A DNA stretch of 64,000 bases from Gammaproteobacteria bacterium (GTDB lineage: Bacteria > Pseudomonadota > Gammaproteobacteria > SZUA-229): assembly GCA_029882355.1 (NCBI GenBank), contig JAOUKV010000012.1:29017-93016 (forward strand). Reading direction: 5' to 3'. Below are positions 47,490 through 57,370 of the stretch, piece by piece. The notes beneath the pieces were generated by a model. The model was not told the origin of the DNA and made no database searches. It saw only the letters and a list, made by a program, of their open reading frames with translations. The first letter of the stretch is position 1; every line of letters starts with the position of its first letter. The translations under genes and the position numbers were made by a program.

Positions 47490-48299
47490 TCAGCGACCTC
47501 TATTTTTGAAAAATTTATTTTTTCTATTTCTTTCATGTTCTTTGGAAATGCCTTCTTCATTGAGAACCAAACCAACAGCTTCCATCATCTTTTTCACCAT
47601 CGGTTGCTCAAGATCAATAGACTTGCCCTGACGCAAATCTCTGGGTAGATGAACATCACCATAACGTACACGCATCAAACGGCTCACGGTGACATCTACC
47701 GCTTCCCACAAACGTCTTACCTCGCGATTTCGACCCTCGTGTAAAACTACGTGATACCAGTGATTACTACCCTCACCGCCAACATCGACGATATCATCAA
47801 ATTTTGCAGGGCCGTCTTCCAGCTCTACACCTTTCTTTAGTTGCTTGATTTTATCCAGTGAGACTTCGCCTCGAACCCGAACCGCGTATTCACGCTCTAT
47901 TTCATGCGAGGGGTGCATCATTCGATTCGCCAGTTCACCATCATTGGTAAACAACAACAGGCCACTGGTATTGATGTCGAGGCGGCCAATGCTGACCCAA
48001 CGAGAATTAGTCAGTCGGGGTAGACTTTTAAATACGGTTTTGCGGCCTTCTTCATCCTTGCGCGAGCAAATCTCGCCGGTTGGTTTGTTATATATTAGTA
48101 CACGCACTTCGGCCTTGGGTGCTCGAATAACAATGCGCTTACCATTAAATTCAGCGCGGTCACCCTCTACAACTTTGGCGCCCAGCTTGATGACTTCACC
48201 ATTGATTTTCACATAGCCATGCTCAATCCAACGTTCGATTTCACGACGTGAACCGAAACCCATACGCGATAGCGCCTTTTGTACACGTTCTTCAGACAT
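47490..48299 (-). CDS. rluB: 23S rRNA pseudouridine(2605) synthase RluB
   Basis: RluB makes a single pseudouridine in 23S rRNA. The 269-residue product has an S4 RNA-binding domain at the start (RVQKALSRMGFGSRREIERWIEHG). The catalytic Asp is in SIGRLDINTSGLLLFTNDGELA. RWVSIGRLD and HEGRNREVRRLWEAV follow, as in the RsuA/RluBEF group. A basic tail (KEHERNRKNKFFKNRGR) extends the C-terminus. It is immediately downstream of scpB. Confidence 0.93.
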   Translation of the reverse strand: MSEERVQKALSRMGFGSRREIERWIEHGYVKINGEVIKLGAKVVEGDRAEFNGKRIVIRAPKAEVRVLIYNKPTGEICSRKDEEGRKTVFKSLPRLTNSRWVSIGRLDINTSGLLLFTNDGELANRMMHPSHEIEREYAVRVRGEVSLDKIKQLKKGVELEDGPAKFDDIVDVGGEGSNHWYHVVLHEGRNREVRRLWEAVDVTVSRLMRVRYGDVHLPRDLRQGKSIDLEQPMVKKMMEAVGLVLNEEGISKEHERNRKNKFFKNRGR

Positions 48300-48340
48300 A
48301 AATATAAGGCAACACTTTAAAAGAAAAGATTGGTGGAATT

Positions 48341-49153
48341 TTAGACACCGGTGGCTGAAGTAGTTTCTTCATCTGAATCGTCGATTTCATCAAATTCAGA
48401 CTCTTCCATTTCGGCATCTTCAACAGCCGCTTCATACAAAACTTCGGCTTCAGATTCCATTTCATCCCTAGAAGTATCTTCGGCTAACTCGTCATCAGAT
48501 ATTTCAGTGCCTGCATCCATTTCATCTGACTCAACAACATCAGCTTCTTCAGATTCGCAATCCAGCCCTGAATCAGCTACATCAGCATGGTGATCTACCA
48601 ATGCTAATTCTGGATAGGCTTTATCCAGATCTTTAATCTCAGCCAGCGATGGAAGATCATCGAGTGATTTCAAATTGAAATAATCCAGAAATTCCCGACT
48701 GGTGCCGTACAAAGCGGGCTTACCGGGAACATCCTTATGGCCCAATACCTTAATCCATTCACGTTCCTGCAAGGTACGAATAATATTCGAGCTAACGCTA
48801 ACACCACGCACTTCTTCAATTTCACCGCGTGTAATCGGCTGGCGATAGGCTATCAAGGACATGGTTTCTAACAAAGCACGGGTATAACGTGCAGGCTTTT
48901 CTTCCCAAAGACGCCCCACCCACTGAGCAAAATCCTGTTTCACCTGAATTCTGAAGCCACTAGAGACCTGCTTCAGCTCAAAACCACGTTCAGCATATTC
49001 ATCGGTCAGATCATGCAATGCTTTACGAATATCATCGCGTGTAGGACGATCTTCATCACCTTCAAAAACCGCATCCAGCTGCTGTACACTCATCGGCTTA
49101 TCGGCGGCCAACAAAACGGCTTCCAGAATATTTTTAAGTTTGTCCAATGTCAT
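48341..49153 (-). CDS. scpB: Segregation and condensation protein ScpB
   Basis: ScpB is the winged-helix kite partner of ScpA and SMC in condensin. The 270-residue product has two winged helices in the first ~180 residues (LKNILEAVLLAADKPMSVQQL, RYTRALLETMSLIAYRQPITRGEIEEVRGV, ALYGTSREFLDYFNL). The last ~70 residues are an unusually acidic tail rich in Asp, Glu and Ser. It lies 30 nt after scpA. Confidence 0.95.
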   Translation of the reverse strand: MTLDKLKNILEAVLLAADKPMSVQQLDAVFEGDEDRPTRDDIRKALHDLTDEYAERGFELKQVSSGFRIQVKQDFAQWVGRLWEEKPARYTRALLETMSLIAYRQPITRGEIEEVRGVSVSSNIIRTLQEREWIKVLGHKDVPGKPALYGTSREFLDYFNLKSLDDLPSLAEIKDLDKAYPELALVDHHADVADSGLDCESEEADVVESDEMDAGTEISDDELAEDTSRDEMESEAEVLYEAAVEDAEMEESEFDEIDDSDEETTSATGV

Positions 49154-49182
49154 TTCAGTACCTTTTAATCATCTTTCTGGAA

Positions 49183-50019
49183 TTATTTTTCACTGCAAGA
49201 AACTGCCTTTACATAAATCGCTGCAAAAGCATCGGATTGAACCAGCTCTATTAACTGCTCCTTCATCAACTCCAATATAGCGAGAAATGTCACCACAACA
49301 CCACGGCGTCCTTCTTCGATAGTGAACAGTGAAGTGTAATCAGTAAAATCATCAGCGCTTAGTTTTTCCAGCACCTTACTCATGCGCTCACGCACAGAAA
49401 GCGCTTCACGCTGAATCTGGTGATGGCTATACATTTCCGATCTGGCCATGGCATCTTTAAATGCCATTAATAAATCCCTTAAGTTCACTTCGGGAACTGG
49501 CCTATCCTGTTGCAGTTCTGGCAACTCAGCATCGGTTAGATGTACATCACGACCAACACGAGGCAACTCATCAATATTTTGCGCGGCCTGTTTGAAGCGT
49601 TCATATTCCTGCAATCGACGCACCAGCTCAGCACGTGGATCATCTTCTTCATCGAGTGATTCGGGACGCGGTAACAACATGCGTGATTTAATCTCGGCCA
49701 GCATCGCCGCCATCAGCAAATACTCTGCGGCAATTTCAATCTTCAGCGTCTGCATCATGTCGATGTAGGTCATGTACTGCTGAGTGATATCCGCAATAGA
49801 CACTTCCAGAATATCCAGATTCTGTCGCTTGATCAGATACAGCAACAAATCCAGCGGGCCTTCAAAGGCTTCAAGGATGACTTCCAGCGCATCGGGGGGA
49901 ATGTATAAATCCTGAGGGACAACGGTCAGTGGCTCGCCCTGCACCAAAGCAAACGGCATTTCATCCTGCTTTGTTACATTGGCCGAAGCAGTGGCTACTT
50001 GTGGATTGGTTTCAGTCAT
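49183..50019 (-). CDS. scpA: Segregation and condensation protein ScpA
   Basis: ScpA is the kleisin that bridges the SMC heads. The 278-residue product has the N-terminal FEGPLDLLLYLIKRQNLDILEVSIADITQQYM motif that binds the SMC neck. It also has AAEYLLMAAMLAEIKSRMLLP and a C-terminal winged helix (FLAILELMKEQLIELVQSDAF). Its start overlaps the trpS stop by 1 bp. The smc gene is at the left edge of the window, about 48 kb away. Confidence 0.95.
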   Translation of the reverse strand: MTETNPQVATASANVTKQDEMPFALVQGEPLTVVPQDLYIPPDALEVILEAFEGPLDLLLYLIKRQNLDILEVSIADITQQYMTYIDMMQTLKIEIAAEYLLMAAMLAEIKSRMLLPRPESLDEEDDPRAELVRRLQEYERFKQAAQNIDELPRVGRDVHLTDAELPELQQDRPVPEVNLRDLLMAFKDAMARSEMYSHHQIQREALSVRERMSKVLEKLSADDFTDYTSLFTIEEGRRGVVVTFLAILELMKEQLIELVQSDAFAAIYVKAVSCSEK

Positions 50020-51236
50020 TATAGGTAGGCAATGCCCATGGCTTTTCTTACTTCTTCAAGTGTATCACGAGCCACATCACGCGCGGCTTCATTTCCATCT
50101 GCAACAATAGCCTTAACTGTGCCTATGTCATCTTCATATTCACGCGCACGTTCCTGAATAGGCTTAAGCTCGACCAATACAGCATCGATCACTGGCTTCT
50201 TACAATCGACACAGCCAATACCCGCGCTACGACAACCTTCCAGAGCCCAATCCTGTATCTCCTGACTGGAATAAACCAGATGGAACTGCCAGACCGGACA
50301 CTTGGCGGGATCGCCCGGATCATTACGGCGCACACGTGCAGGATCAGTCGGCATGGTACGTATTTTTTTGTCGATTTCATCAGGCGTATCGCGCAGGGCG
50401 ATAGTATTGCCGTAAGACTTGGACATTTTCTGACCATCCAGCCCCGGCATTTTCGACGCAGGTGTTAACAAAGCCTGCGGCTCTGGCAGAATGATCTTGC
50501 CGGAACCTTCCAGATAACCGAACAAACGCTCTTTATCGCCAATGGAAATATTCTGCTGCGAATCCAGTAAAGCCTTGGCTACATCCAGTGAATCCTGAAG
50601 ACCTTCTTCCTGATATTTTTTACGGCAGTCCATGAACATGCGGGCATTCTTTTTACCCATCTTGGCCACAGCCTGTTCCGATTTTTCTTCAAAACCAGGC
50701 TCACGCCCGTAAAGATGATTAAAACGACGCGCGACTTCACGCGTCAATTCAACGTGTGCAACCTGGTCTTCACCTACCGGCACCATACCCGCTTTATAAA
50801 CCAGAATATCGGCACTTTGTAACAAGGGGTAGCCCAGAAAGCCGTAGGTCGCGAGATCCTTTTCTTTGAGTTTTTCCTGCTGATCCTTATAAGTAGGCAC
50901 ACGCTCCAGCCAGCCCAGTGGAGTAATCATCGACAACAGCGTGTGTAGCTCGGCGTGTTCCGGCACCTGCGATTGAATAAATAACTTAGCCGAACCCGGG
51001 CTGATACCCGCCGCCAACCAGTCGATCACCATTTCCCAGGTGCTGGACTCGATCATCGAAGGATCTTCGTAATGTGTGGTCAGTGCGTGCCAGTCGGCAA
51101 CAAAAAAGAAGCACTCGTACTCGTGCTGCAAATTCACCCAGTTCTTCAAAACACCGTGGTAATGCCCCAGATGCAAACGGCCTGTTGGTCGCATGCCGGA
51201 AAGCACACGTTGGTGCTGTGTTGGTAAACTACTCAA
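50019..51236 (-). CDS. trpS: Tryptophan-tRNA ligase
   Basis: TrpS charges tRNA-Trp. The 405-residue class I synthetase has the HIGH-type motif GRLHLGHYHG near residue 20 and KMSKSYGN near 270. The usual ADWHALTTHYEDP segment is present. It is longer than the ~334-residue E. coli enzyme because of insertions of the kind seen in the longer bacterial form. The start is TTG at 51236, behind AAGGAG with an 11-nt gap. A later Met would delete the first strand. Confidence 0.94.
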   Translation of the reverse strand: MSSLPTQHQRVLSGMRPTGRLHLGHYHGVLKNWVNLQHEYECFFFVADWHALTTHYEDPSMIESSTWEMVIDWLAAGISPGSAKLFIQSQVPEHAELHTLLSMITPLGWLERVPTYKDQQEKLKEKDLATYGFLGYPLLQSADILVYKAGMVPVGEDQVAHVELTREVARRFNHLYGREPGFEEKSEQAVAKMGKKNARMFMDCRKKYQEEGLQDSLDVAKALLDSQQNISIGDKERLFGYLEGSGKIILPEPQALLTPASKMPGLDGQKMSKSYGNTIALRDTPDEIDKKIRTMPTDPARVRRNDPGDPAKCPVWQFHLVYSSQEIQDWALEGCRSAGIGCVDCKKPVIDAVLVELKPIQERAREYEDDIGTVKAIVADGNEAARDVARDTLEEVRKAMGIAYL

Positions 51237-51251
51237 TTGAACTTGAACTCC

Positions 51252-51905
51252 TTAAAAATGAAAAACCATTTTGATCAGCGCTGTAAAAAACAGCACCATC
51301 GGCCACAGGATTTTACCTAATATACCGGTAACTAACAGAAAAATAACCACGAACATGCCATAAGGCTCAATTTTCATGAAGGGCACGGCTAATTGGGGCG
51401 GCAGCACACCAGCAACCACCCTGCCACCATCCAGTGGAGGAATCGGTAATAAATTCAGCACCATCAAAATCAGATTGATGGTGATACCTGCATTACCGAC
51501 TTTAACTATATAAATTGCCAGCTCATTACCGGGTGAATACATGGTCTGCCCGATGGCACCAAGCAGCGCCCAACCACAGGCCATGATGAAATTCGATGCC
51601 GGACCCGCGAGAGCCACCACTGCCATATCCAGAAGTGGCTGTTTAAAATAACGCATATCCACCGGCACCGGTTTTGCCCAGCCGATAACAAAACCACTCA
51701 GCATCAATAAAGCCAATGGCAGCACAACCGTGCCTATCGGATCGATATGCTTAATCGGATTCAGACTAATGCGACCCAATACCTTAGCCGTGGGGTCACC
51801 CAACTTGTTTGCCATCCAGCCATGTGCAGCTTCATGCAGAGTAATAGCAAATAAAATGGGCACTAGCCAAACAGCAATAGTGTAGAGAGTTTCAGTTGAG
51901 ATCAT
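51252..51905 (-). CDS. Site-2 protease (M50) family integral membrane protein
   Basis: This 217-residue polytopic membrane protein has the zinc protease motif TLHEAAHGWMANKLGDPTA (HExxH) in its first helix and the second motif NLLPIPPLDGGRV near residue 155, giving the third metal ligand. It is the short, PDZ-free subtype common next to trpS and scpA. Its substrate is unknown. The ATG directly follows the YciO-type stop. Confidence 0.9.
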   Translation of the reverse strand: MISTETLYTIAVWLVPILFAITLHEAAHGWMANKLGDPTAKVLGRISLNPIKHIDPIGTVVLPLALLMLSGFVIGWAKPVPVDMRYFKQPLLDMAVVALAGPASNFIMACGWALLGAIGQTMYSPGNELAIYIVKVGNAGITINLILMVLNLLPIPPLDGGRVVAGVLPPQLAVPFMKIEPYGMFVVIFLLVTGILGKILWPMVLFFTALIKMVFHF

Positions 51906-52526
51906 TTAATCAAGACCATGATCACGACCCTTGCCCTGCCTTCGTAACTCTGGCACTCCATCATTCAAGCGTATTACTGTGGTCGGCTCATGTCCGCAAT
52001 GACCACCATCAATAATCAAATCGACCTGATGCTCCAGTGCTGTACGCACATCCTCAGCATCGGTCACCGGGAACTCTTCACCCGGCATCATTAGTGTACA
52101 ACTCATCAAGGGCTGACCCAGCTCGTCGAGCAAAGCCTTCACCACAGGGTGGTCGACAACACGAATGCCAATAGTGCGTCGCTTGGGGTGCATCAATCGA
52201 CGCGGTACTTCGTGGGTTGCATTCAGAATGAAGGTATAAGGTCCCGGCGTCAGCGACTTGAGCATTCGATAATCGGTGTTCTCAATCTTGGCATAAGTGG
52301 CAATTTCAGAGAGGTCACTACACACCAGGGTCAGGTTATGTTTGTCATCAATCTGGCGAATACGACGCAGCTTGGTCAGTGCATCTTTATCACCCAGATG
52401 ACAGCCCAGCGCATAGCTGGAGTCCGTAGGATAAGCGATCACGCCGCCGCGATTAATAATATCAACCGCCTGCTTGATCAGCCGCATTTGCGGGTTAACC
52501 GTATGTATTTCGAAGTACTGACTCAT
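51906..52526 (-). CDS. yciO: YciO/Sua5-family threonylcarbamoyl-AMP synthase-like protein
   Basis: This 206-residue protein has the Sua5/YrdC fold: VDIINRGGVIAYPTDSSYALGC, KLRRIRQIDDKHNLTLVCSDL, and LKSLTPGPYTFIL. Sua5 and TsaC make threonylcarbamoyl-AMP for tRNA t6A. The YciO subgroup is related but its own role is less certain. The ATG at 52526 follows AAGG by 8 nt; a TTG 6 nt upstream is possible. It is the first gene of the leftward block down to rluB and the thioredoxin-fold gene. Confidence 0.9.
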   Translation of the reverse strand: MSQYFEIHTVNPQMRLIKQAVDIINRGGVIAYPTDSSYALGCHLGDKDALTKLRRIRQIDDKHNLTLVCSDLSEIATYAKIENTDYRMLKSLTPGPYTFILNATHEVPRRLMHPKRRTIGIRVVDHPVVKALLDELGQPLMSCTLMMPGEEFPVTDAEDVRTALEHQVDLIIDGGHCGHEPTTVIRLNDGVPELRRQGKGRDHGLD

Positions 52527-52686
52527 GCTCAAAACCTTATTTAATCAGGCGGCATTATAGTGGTTTATCACCGACTGCGATACAATGCCGAAGCCCTGAA
52601 TTCTGAACCCGGCAATAGCTGTGCTGTCGAAGCAATACCACAGCACTGACCGTGGAACTCTTAACCCTATATCGAGCTTTAACAAT

Positions 52687-53361
52687 ATGAAGTTACTTAT
52701 TGATTTCTTTCCAATTATCCTATTTTTTATAAGCTACCATCAGGCTAACTTCCTGGTCGAAAACACTTTTATAGGTTCCATGCTCGACCCTACTAAATCT
52801 GAACTGATCACCGCCACCATCGTCGCCACCGGTGTCGCCATCGTCGCCAGTTTTGTACAGGTCACCTACCACTGGATAATGACCCGCAAGTTCGAAAAAA
52901 TGCACCTTTTCTCACTGGCGCTGATCACCGTGCTGGGTGGCCTGACTATCATGTTTGGCAACCCCGACTTCGTCAAATGGAAACCCACCGTTCTCAACTG
53001 GCTGTTCGCTGGCGTGTTCTTTATCAGCTTTTTCATTGGCGAAAAAACCCTGGTTGAGAGAGCCATGGGCAACCAGATCGAACTGCCTGACTTCGTCTGG
53101 AATCGCCTCAATATCGCCTGGGTAGTATTCTTCATTATCAGTGGTGCTGCCAACCTCTACGTCGCCTTTTACTACGCACTGGAACTGGACGAAAAAACAC
53201 GCATGGACACCTGGGTCGATTTCAAACTGTTTGGCCTCATGGGCCTCACTTTGCTGTTTATCATCTTGCAGGCCATCTACCTGACCCGTCACATCAGCGA
53301 AGAAGATGAAGCCATAGAAGAAACCATCGAAGCCGAGAAACATATACTGGAGGACAAATAA
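52687..53361 (+). CDS. yciB: YciB/IspZ inner-membrane septation protein
   Basis: YciB is a five-helix inner membrane protein linked to cell envelope synthesis and septation. The 224-residue product begins [17 protein letters not shown] and has the family blocks [34 protein letters not shown] and [11 protein letters not shown]. It is longer than E. coli YciB because of an acidic tail ([14 protein letters not shown]). The ATG at 52687 gives the family N-terminus. A weak Shine-Dalgarno precedes it. Confidence 0.94.
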   Translation: MKLLIDFFPIILFFISYHQANFLVENTFIGSMLDPTKSELITATIVATGVAIVASFVQVTYHWIMTRKFEKMHLFSLALITVLGGLTIMFGNPDFVKWKPTVLNWLFAGVFFISFFIGEKTLVERAMGNQIELPDFVWNRLNIAWVVFFIISGAANLYVAFYYALELDEKTRMDTWVDFKLFGLMGLTLLFIILQAIYLTRHISEEDEAIEETIEAEKHILEDK

Positions 53362-53660
53362 TGCTGTACGCCATCATCGCCGAGGACGTGAAAAATAGCC
53401 TCGAAAAAAGACTGGCGGCAAGACCCGCACACCTCGAACGCCTCAACATTTTGCTCGATCAGGGCAGATTGATACTGGCTGGCCCCCACCCCACCATCGA
53501 TAGCGAAGATCCGGGCGAAGCCGGTTTCAGTGGCAGCCTGGTGGTGGCCGAGTTTGAAGATATCGAAGCCGCGCAAACATGGGCGAATGATGATCCTTAT
53601 ATGCATGCAGGTGCTTACGAGAAAGTCACGGTAAAGCCCTTCAAAAAAGTATTTCCCTGA
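53361..53660 (+). CDS. yciI: YciI-like protein
   Basis: This 99-residue protein has the YCII dimeric ferredoxin-like fold: [31 protein letters not shown], ending in a [19 protein letters not shown] segment. The conserved His and Asp ([16 protein letters not shown]) suggest a small enzyme or binding protein; the E. coli homologue has no firm function. Its ATG overlaps the yciB stop by 1 bp (TAATG), and the yciB-yciI order is conserved. Confidence 0.93.
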   Translation: MLYAIIAEDVKNSLEKRLAARPAHLERLNILLDQGRLILAGPHPTIDSEDPGEAGFSGSLVVAEFEDIEAAQTWANDDPYMHAGAYEKVTVKPFKKVFP

Positions 53661-53716
53661 TAAACACGTTTTACAGTTGCCGTAACCGCAGAATCCGTTA
53701 GAATAGCCGCCTGCGT

Positions 53717-53803
53717 GCCGGAGTGGTGGAATTGGTAGACACGCCGGATTCAAAATCCGGTTCCTTTGCGGGAGTGGCGGTTCAAGTCCGCCCTTCGGTA
53801 CCA
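53717..53803 (+). tRNA. tRNA-Leu (anticodon CAA)
   Basis: An 87-nt cloverleaf is readable. Acceptor GCCGGAG pairs with CTTCGGT, then discriminator A and encoded CCA. The anticodon stem CCGGA/TCCGG closes the loop TTCAAAA with anticodon CAA. A long variable arm (CCTTTGCGGGAG region) marks it as class II. The T arm is GGCGG-TTCAAGT-CCGCC. It reads UUG codons. Confidence 0.95.
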
Positions 53804-54099
53804 TATATTTTTATATAGCTGATAATGGTTGTTCAACCAGGGTCAGGTGCAGAAACCATCGAACCGCCCGGTTAGATTATAAATGACATCCTGTCATTAC
53901 CTTTTCATACTCATCTAAAAATACAACCACTATGAGCCCCTGCCCGTTTTAGCTTAGGCTTTCAACCGTGCTGCTTCAGCGCTTAATTACGTCTGCGAAT
54001 TGATTTTATTCATCAAGAACACCGAGTTTCGTTCCAGTAAACTTTCCCCTATACTCATGATGGTAGACAGGCTTCTCCTCAACATTAGGACATGGCATC
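53804..54099. other. Gap between tRNA-Leu and ppsA
   Basis: No supported ORF is present. A small hairpin AATGACA-tcc-TGTCATT (53882-53898), followed by ACCTTTTC, could be a weak terminator after the tRNA. Upstream of ppsA I see no clear promoter; AGGACA lies 7 nt before its ATG. Confidence 0.35.
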
Positions 54100-56469
54100 A
54101 TGAAATCACAGGTTATCTGGTTTAACCAGCTAGGCATCAAAGATATCGGTGTTGTTGGTGGTAAAAATGCTTCTTTGGGTGAAATGATTAGTCACTTATC
54201 CGGGCTTGGTATTAATGTCCCCGATGGCTTTGCCACCACGGCCGATGCTTTTCGGCATTTTCTGGCGCAACAGAATCTTGATGAAAAAATCCGTCATCGA
54301 CTTGAAGCCTTAAATACGAATGATGTCGCTGCACTAATCGAAGCTGGTGCTGAGATTCGGCAATGGATTTTAGACACACCATTTCCTGAAGATTTTCTCG
54401 CAGAAATAAGCCAGGCCTGGCAACTTTTACAAGCGGATGATACGAGTCTTGCCGTTGCTGTGCGATCTTCTGCCACAGCAGAAGATCTTCCTGATGCCTC
54501 TTTCGCAGGTCAACAGGAAACCTTTCTCAATGTAAACGGACTGGACAATGTTTTAGTCGCCATCAAACATGTTTTCGCTTCCCTTTATAATGATCGCGCC
54601 ATTTCTTATCGTGTGCACCAGAATTTTGAGCATGAAAACGTCGCCTTATCTGCGGGTATTCAGCGCATGGTACGTAGCGACCTTGGTGCCAGTGGCGTCC
54701 TGTTTACGCTAGACACGGAGTCAGGTTTCCGTGATGTGGTGTTTATTACAGCTTCTTATGGACTCGGTGAAACCGTGGTTCAGGGCTCAGTAAATCCTGA
54801 TGAGTTTTATGTCTACAAGCCAAATCTACTGCAACACAAACCTGCCATATTAAATCGCACACTCGGCAGTAAGTTAATAAAAATGGTTCACGGTGAAAAT
54901 AGAGATCACGAAAATTCTGTACAAACCGTTGATATTTCCGAGCATGACAGACAACGTTTCTGCATTAGTGATGAACAGGTCGAGCAACTGGCGCAACAGG
55001 CGCTGACGATTGAACAACATTATGATCGTCCTATGGATATTGAATGGGCACTGGACGGAACAAATAATCAGCTCTATATCGTACAGGCACGACCAGAAAC
55101 GGTTGAAAGCCGCGCCAGTAATTCAGTTATTGAGCGTTATGAACTTAAGCAAACAGGCAAGGTGCTGGTAGAAGGTCGTGCTGTTGGCCAACGTATTGGT
55201 TCGGGTCATGCTTGCCTGATCAAAGATCCCGGTCAAATGTCTCTCATCAAAAAAGGTGACGTACTTGTTACTGACATGACTGACCCTGACTGGGAGCCCA
55301 TAATGAAACTCGCTTCGGCCATCGTCACCAACCGTGGTGGCCGCACCTGTCACGCCGCCATCATTGCACGCGAACTGGGCATTCCCGCCGTGGTCGGTTG
55401 TGGCAATGCGACTGAGTTAATCAATGAGGACGACAATATTACAGTTAGCTGCGCTGAAGGTGATACGGGTTATATTTACCAGGACCTGCTTGATTTTGAA
55501 ATTATTCGTACCGACACAGGCGAGATGCCAGAACTGCCAACAAAAATCATGTTGAATGTCGGCAACCCCAGTCGCGCTTTTGCATTTTCCAGATTACCCA
55601 ATGCCGGTGTCGGTCTGGCGCGGCTTGAATTTATTATTAATAACACGATTGGCATTCACCCAAAAGCGCTGCTGAATTTCGAGCAACAGTCTGAAGATTT
55701 AAAACAAAAAATAAATTTACGTACTGCAGGCTACACCGACCCTGTTAACTTTTATGTAGATAAGCTGGTTGAAGGTATTGCTACCTTAGGTGCAGCTTTT
55801 TCACCACAAGCCGTTATTGTTCGCCTGTCAGATTTTAAATCTAATGAATACGCCAAACTTCTAGGTGGTGAGTTCTTCGAGCCTGAGGAAGAAAATCCGA
55901 TGATAGGTTTTCGTGGTACATCACGTTATTTGTCTGATGAATTCCGCGATTGTTTCGAACTCGAATGTCGCGCGCTTAAAAAAGTTCGCGATGACATGGG
56001 CTTGACCAATATTGAAATTATGGTGCCTTTCTGTCGTACCCTTGAAGAGGCGCAGCAGGTCATTCAGTTATTGGCTGACAATGGTTTAAATCGAGGTGAA
56101 AACAAATTACGCATAATAATGATGTGTGAAATCCCTTCCAATGCAGTGCTGGCTGAAGAGTTTTTAGCCTATTTCGATGGTTTTTCAATTGGCTCCAATG
56201 ATATGACACAACTCGCACTTGGACTCGATCGTGACTCCGGCCTGGTTGCACACTTATTTGATGAACGTAATCCTGCCGTTAAAAAATTACTCGCCATGGC
56301 CATTGATGCCTGCCATGCACAAAATAAATACATTGGTATCTGCGGGCAAGGCCCCTCAGACTACCCGGACTTTGCCGAATGGCTGTTTGAAAAAAACATT
56401 AGCAGCATTTCTTTAAATCCTGACACGGTTGTCGATACCTGGTTACATCTGGCTCATCTTGATGGTTAA
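54100..56469 (+). CDS. ppsA: Phosphoenolpyruvate synthase
   Basis: PpsA converts pyruvate and ATP to PEP, AMP and phosphate in gluconeogenesis. The 789-residue product has the N-terminal ATP-grasp region ([36 protein letters not shown]). The swivelling phosphohistidine is in [24 protein letters not shown] near residue 415. The C-terminal PEP-binding barrel has [21 protein letters not shown] and GICGQGPSD with the catalytic Cys. It is followed 9 nt later by its regulator. Confidence 0.97.
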   Translation: MKSQVIWFNQLGIKDIGVVGGKNASLGEMISHLSGLGINVPDGFATTADAFRHFLAQQNLDEKIRHRLEALNTNDVAALIEAGAEIRQWILDTPFPEDFLAEISQAWQLLQADDTSLAVAVRSSATAEDLPDASFAGQQETFLNVNGLDNVLVAIKHVFASLYNDRAISYRVHQNFEHENVALSAGIQRMVRSDLGASGVLFTLDTESGFRDVVFITASYGLGETVVQGSVNPDEFYVYKPNLLQHKPAILNRTLGSKLIKMVHGENRDHENSVQTVDISEHDRQRFCISDEQVEQLAQQALTIEQHYDRPMDIEWALDGTNNQLYIVQARPETVESRASNSVIERYELKQTGKVLVEGRAVGQRIGSGHACLIKDPGQMSLIKKGDVLVTDMTDPDWEPIMKLASAIVTNRGGRTCHAAIIARELGIPAVVGCGNATELINEDDNITVSCAEGDTGYIYQDLLDFEIIRTDTGEMPELPTKIMLNVGNPSRAFAFSRLPNAGVGLARLEFIINNTIGIHPKALLNFEQQSEDLKQKINLRTAGYTDPVNFYVDKLVEGIATLGAAFSPQAVIVRLSDFKSNEYAKLLGGEFFEPEEENPMIGFRGTSRYLSDEFRDCFELECRALKKVRDDMGLTNIEIMVPFCRTLEEAQQVIQLLADNGLNRGENKLRIIMMCEIPSNAVLAEEFLAYFDGFSIGSNDMTQLALGLDRDSGLVAHLFDERNPAVKKLLAMAIDACHAQNKYIGICGQGPSDYPDFAEWLFEKNISSISLNPDTVVDTWLHLAHLDG

Positions 56470-56478
56470 GCATAAGCA

Positions 56479-57315
56479 ATGACCACAGACCTAACAGTGC
56501 GTCCGGTTTTTTTTGTCTCAGACCGAACCGGTATTACCGCAGAAAATTTTGGCCATGCCCTGCTAACGCAATTTAACGCGATAAAGTTTGAACGTCAGTC
56601 TATACCATTCATAAACTCTGAAGAAAAGGCACGACAGGCAGCTGATACAATTAATCAGGCGGCAAAAAAATACGGCCATCGACCACTGGTGTTCAGCACC
56701 TTAATCGATAAATTTTATCGATCTATAATTGCAGATTCCCAGGCATATGTTATTGATTTTTTCGATACCTTTATAAAACCACTGGAAACTGAATTGCATA
56801 TTAAGTCCTCCCATGCTTCAGGTTTATCGCATGGTATCGCTAATGAATTTGTTTACATGTCTCGCATGGATGCCGTCAATTACTCGCTTAAAAACGATGA
56901 CGGAGTCAACACAAAAGAATACAAAAATGCTGATATTATTTTAATCGGTGTTTCCCGCAGCGGCAAAACACCCACCTGTCTTTATCTTGCGATGCAATTC
57001 GGTTTACGTGCCGCCAATTACCCGCTCACAGAATCAGACATGGCCAATAATCAATTACCGGAAAGTTTGCATCCTTACCGTAATAAATTATTTGGCTTAA
57101 TGATTAATGCAGAACGTCTACGAACAATTCGAGAAATGCGTAAACAGCACAGTGAATACGCTTCATTATCTCAATGCAAAAAAGAAACAAAAATGATCAA
57201 ATCACTTTTTGATATAGAAAGAATACCTTATATCGACAGTAGTCAAATTTCAGTTGAAGAAATGGCCACTTCTATTATTCAGTTAATGAAAATCAATCGC
57301 CCGCCAATTTACTGA
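56479..57315 (+). CDS. ppsR: PEP synthase regulatory protein (bifunctional kinase/pyrophosphorylase)
   Basis: PpsR (DUF299) inactivates PpsA by ADP-dependent phosphorylation of a Thr and reverses this with phosphate. The 278-residue product starts RPVFFVSDRTGITAENFGHALLTQF, has the P-loop GVSRSGKTPTCLYLA near residue 155 and the YPLTESD segment. In E. coli ppsR is divergent from ppsA. Here it is downstream in the same direction, so the enzyme and its regulator may be made together. Confidence 0.95.
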   Translation: MTTDLTVRPVFFVSDRTGITAENFGHALLTQFNAIKFERQSIPFINSEEKARQAADTINQAAKKYGHRPLVFSTLIDKFYRSIIADSQAYVIDFFDTFIKPLETELHIKSSHASGLSHGIANEFVYMSRMDAVNYSLKNDDGVNTKEYKNADIILIGVSRSGKTPTCLYLAMQFGLRAANYPLTESDMANNQLPESLHPYRNKLFGLMINAERLRTIREMRKQHSEYASLSQCKKETKMIKSLFDIERIPYIDSSQISVEEMATSIIQLMKINRPPIY

Positions 57316-57370
57316 CTTCAATAGAATGGTCTGGCTAAAGAAACGCAACCTACCCGCCCATACTTAACAG

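Noticed and set aside
53289..53804. A 171-codon open frame on the minus strand running through the tRNA-Leu and antisense to yciI and yciB
   Set aside because: It starts within the tRNA sequence and is explained as the shadow of the tRNA and two real genes on the other strand.
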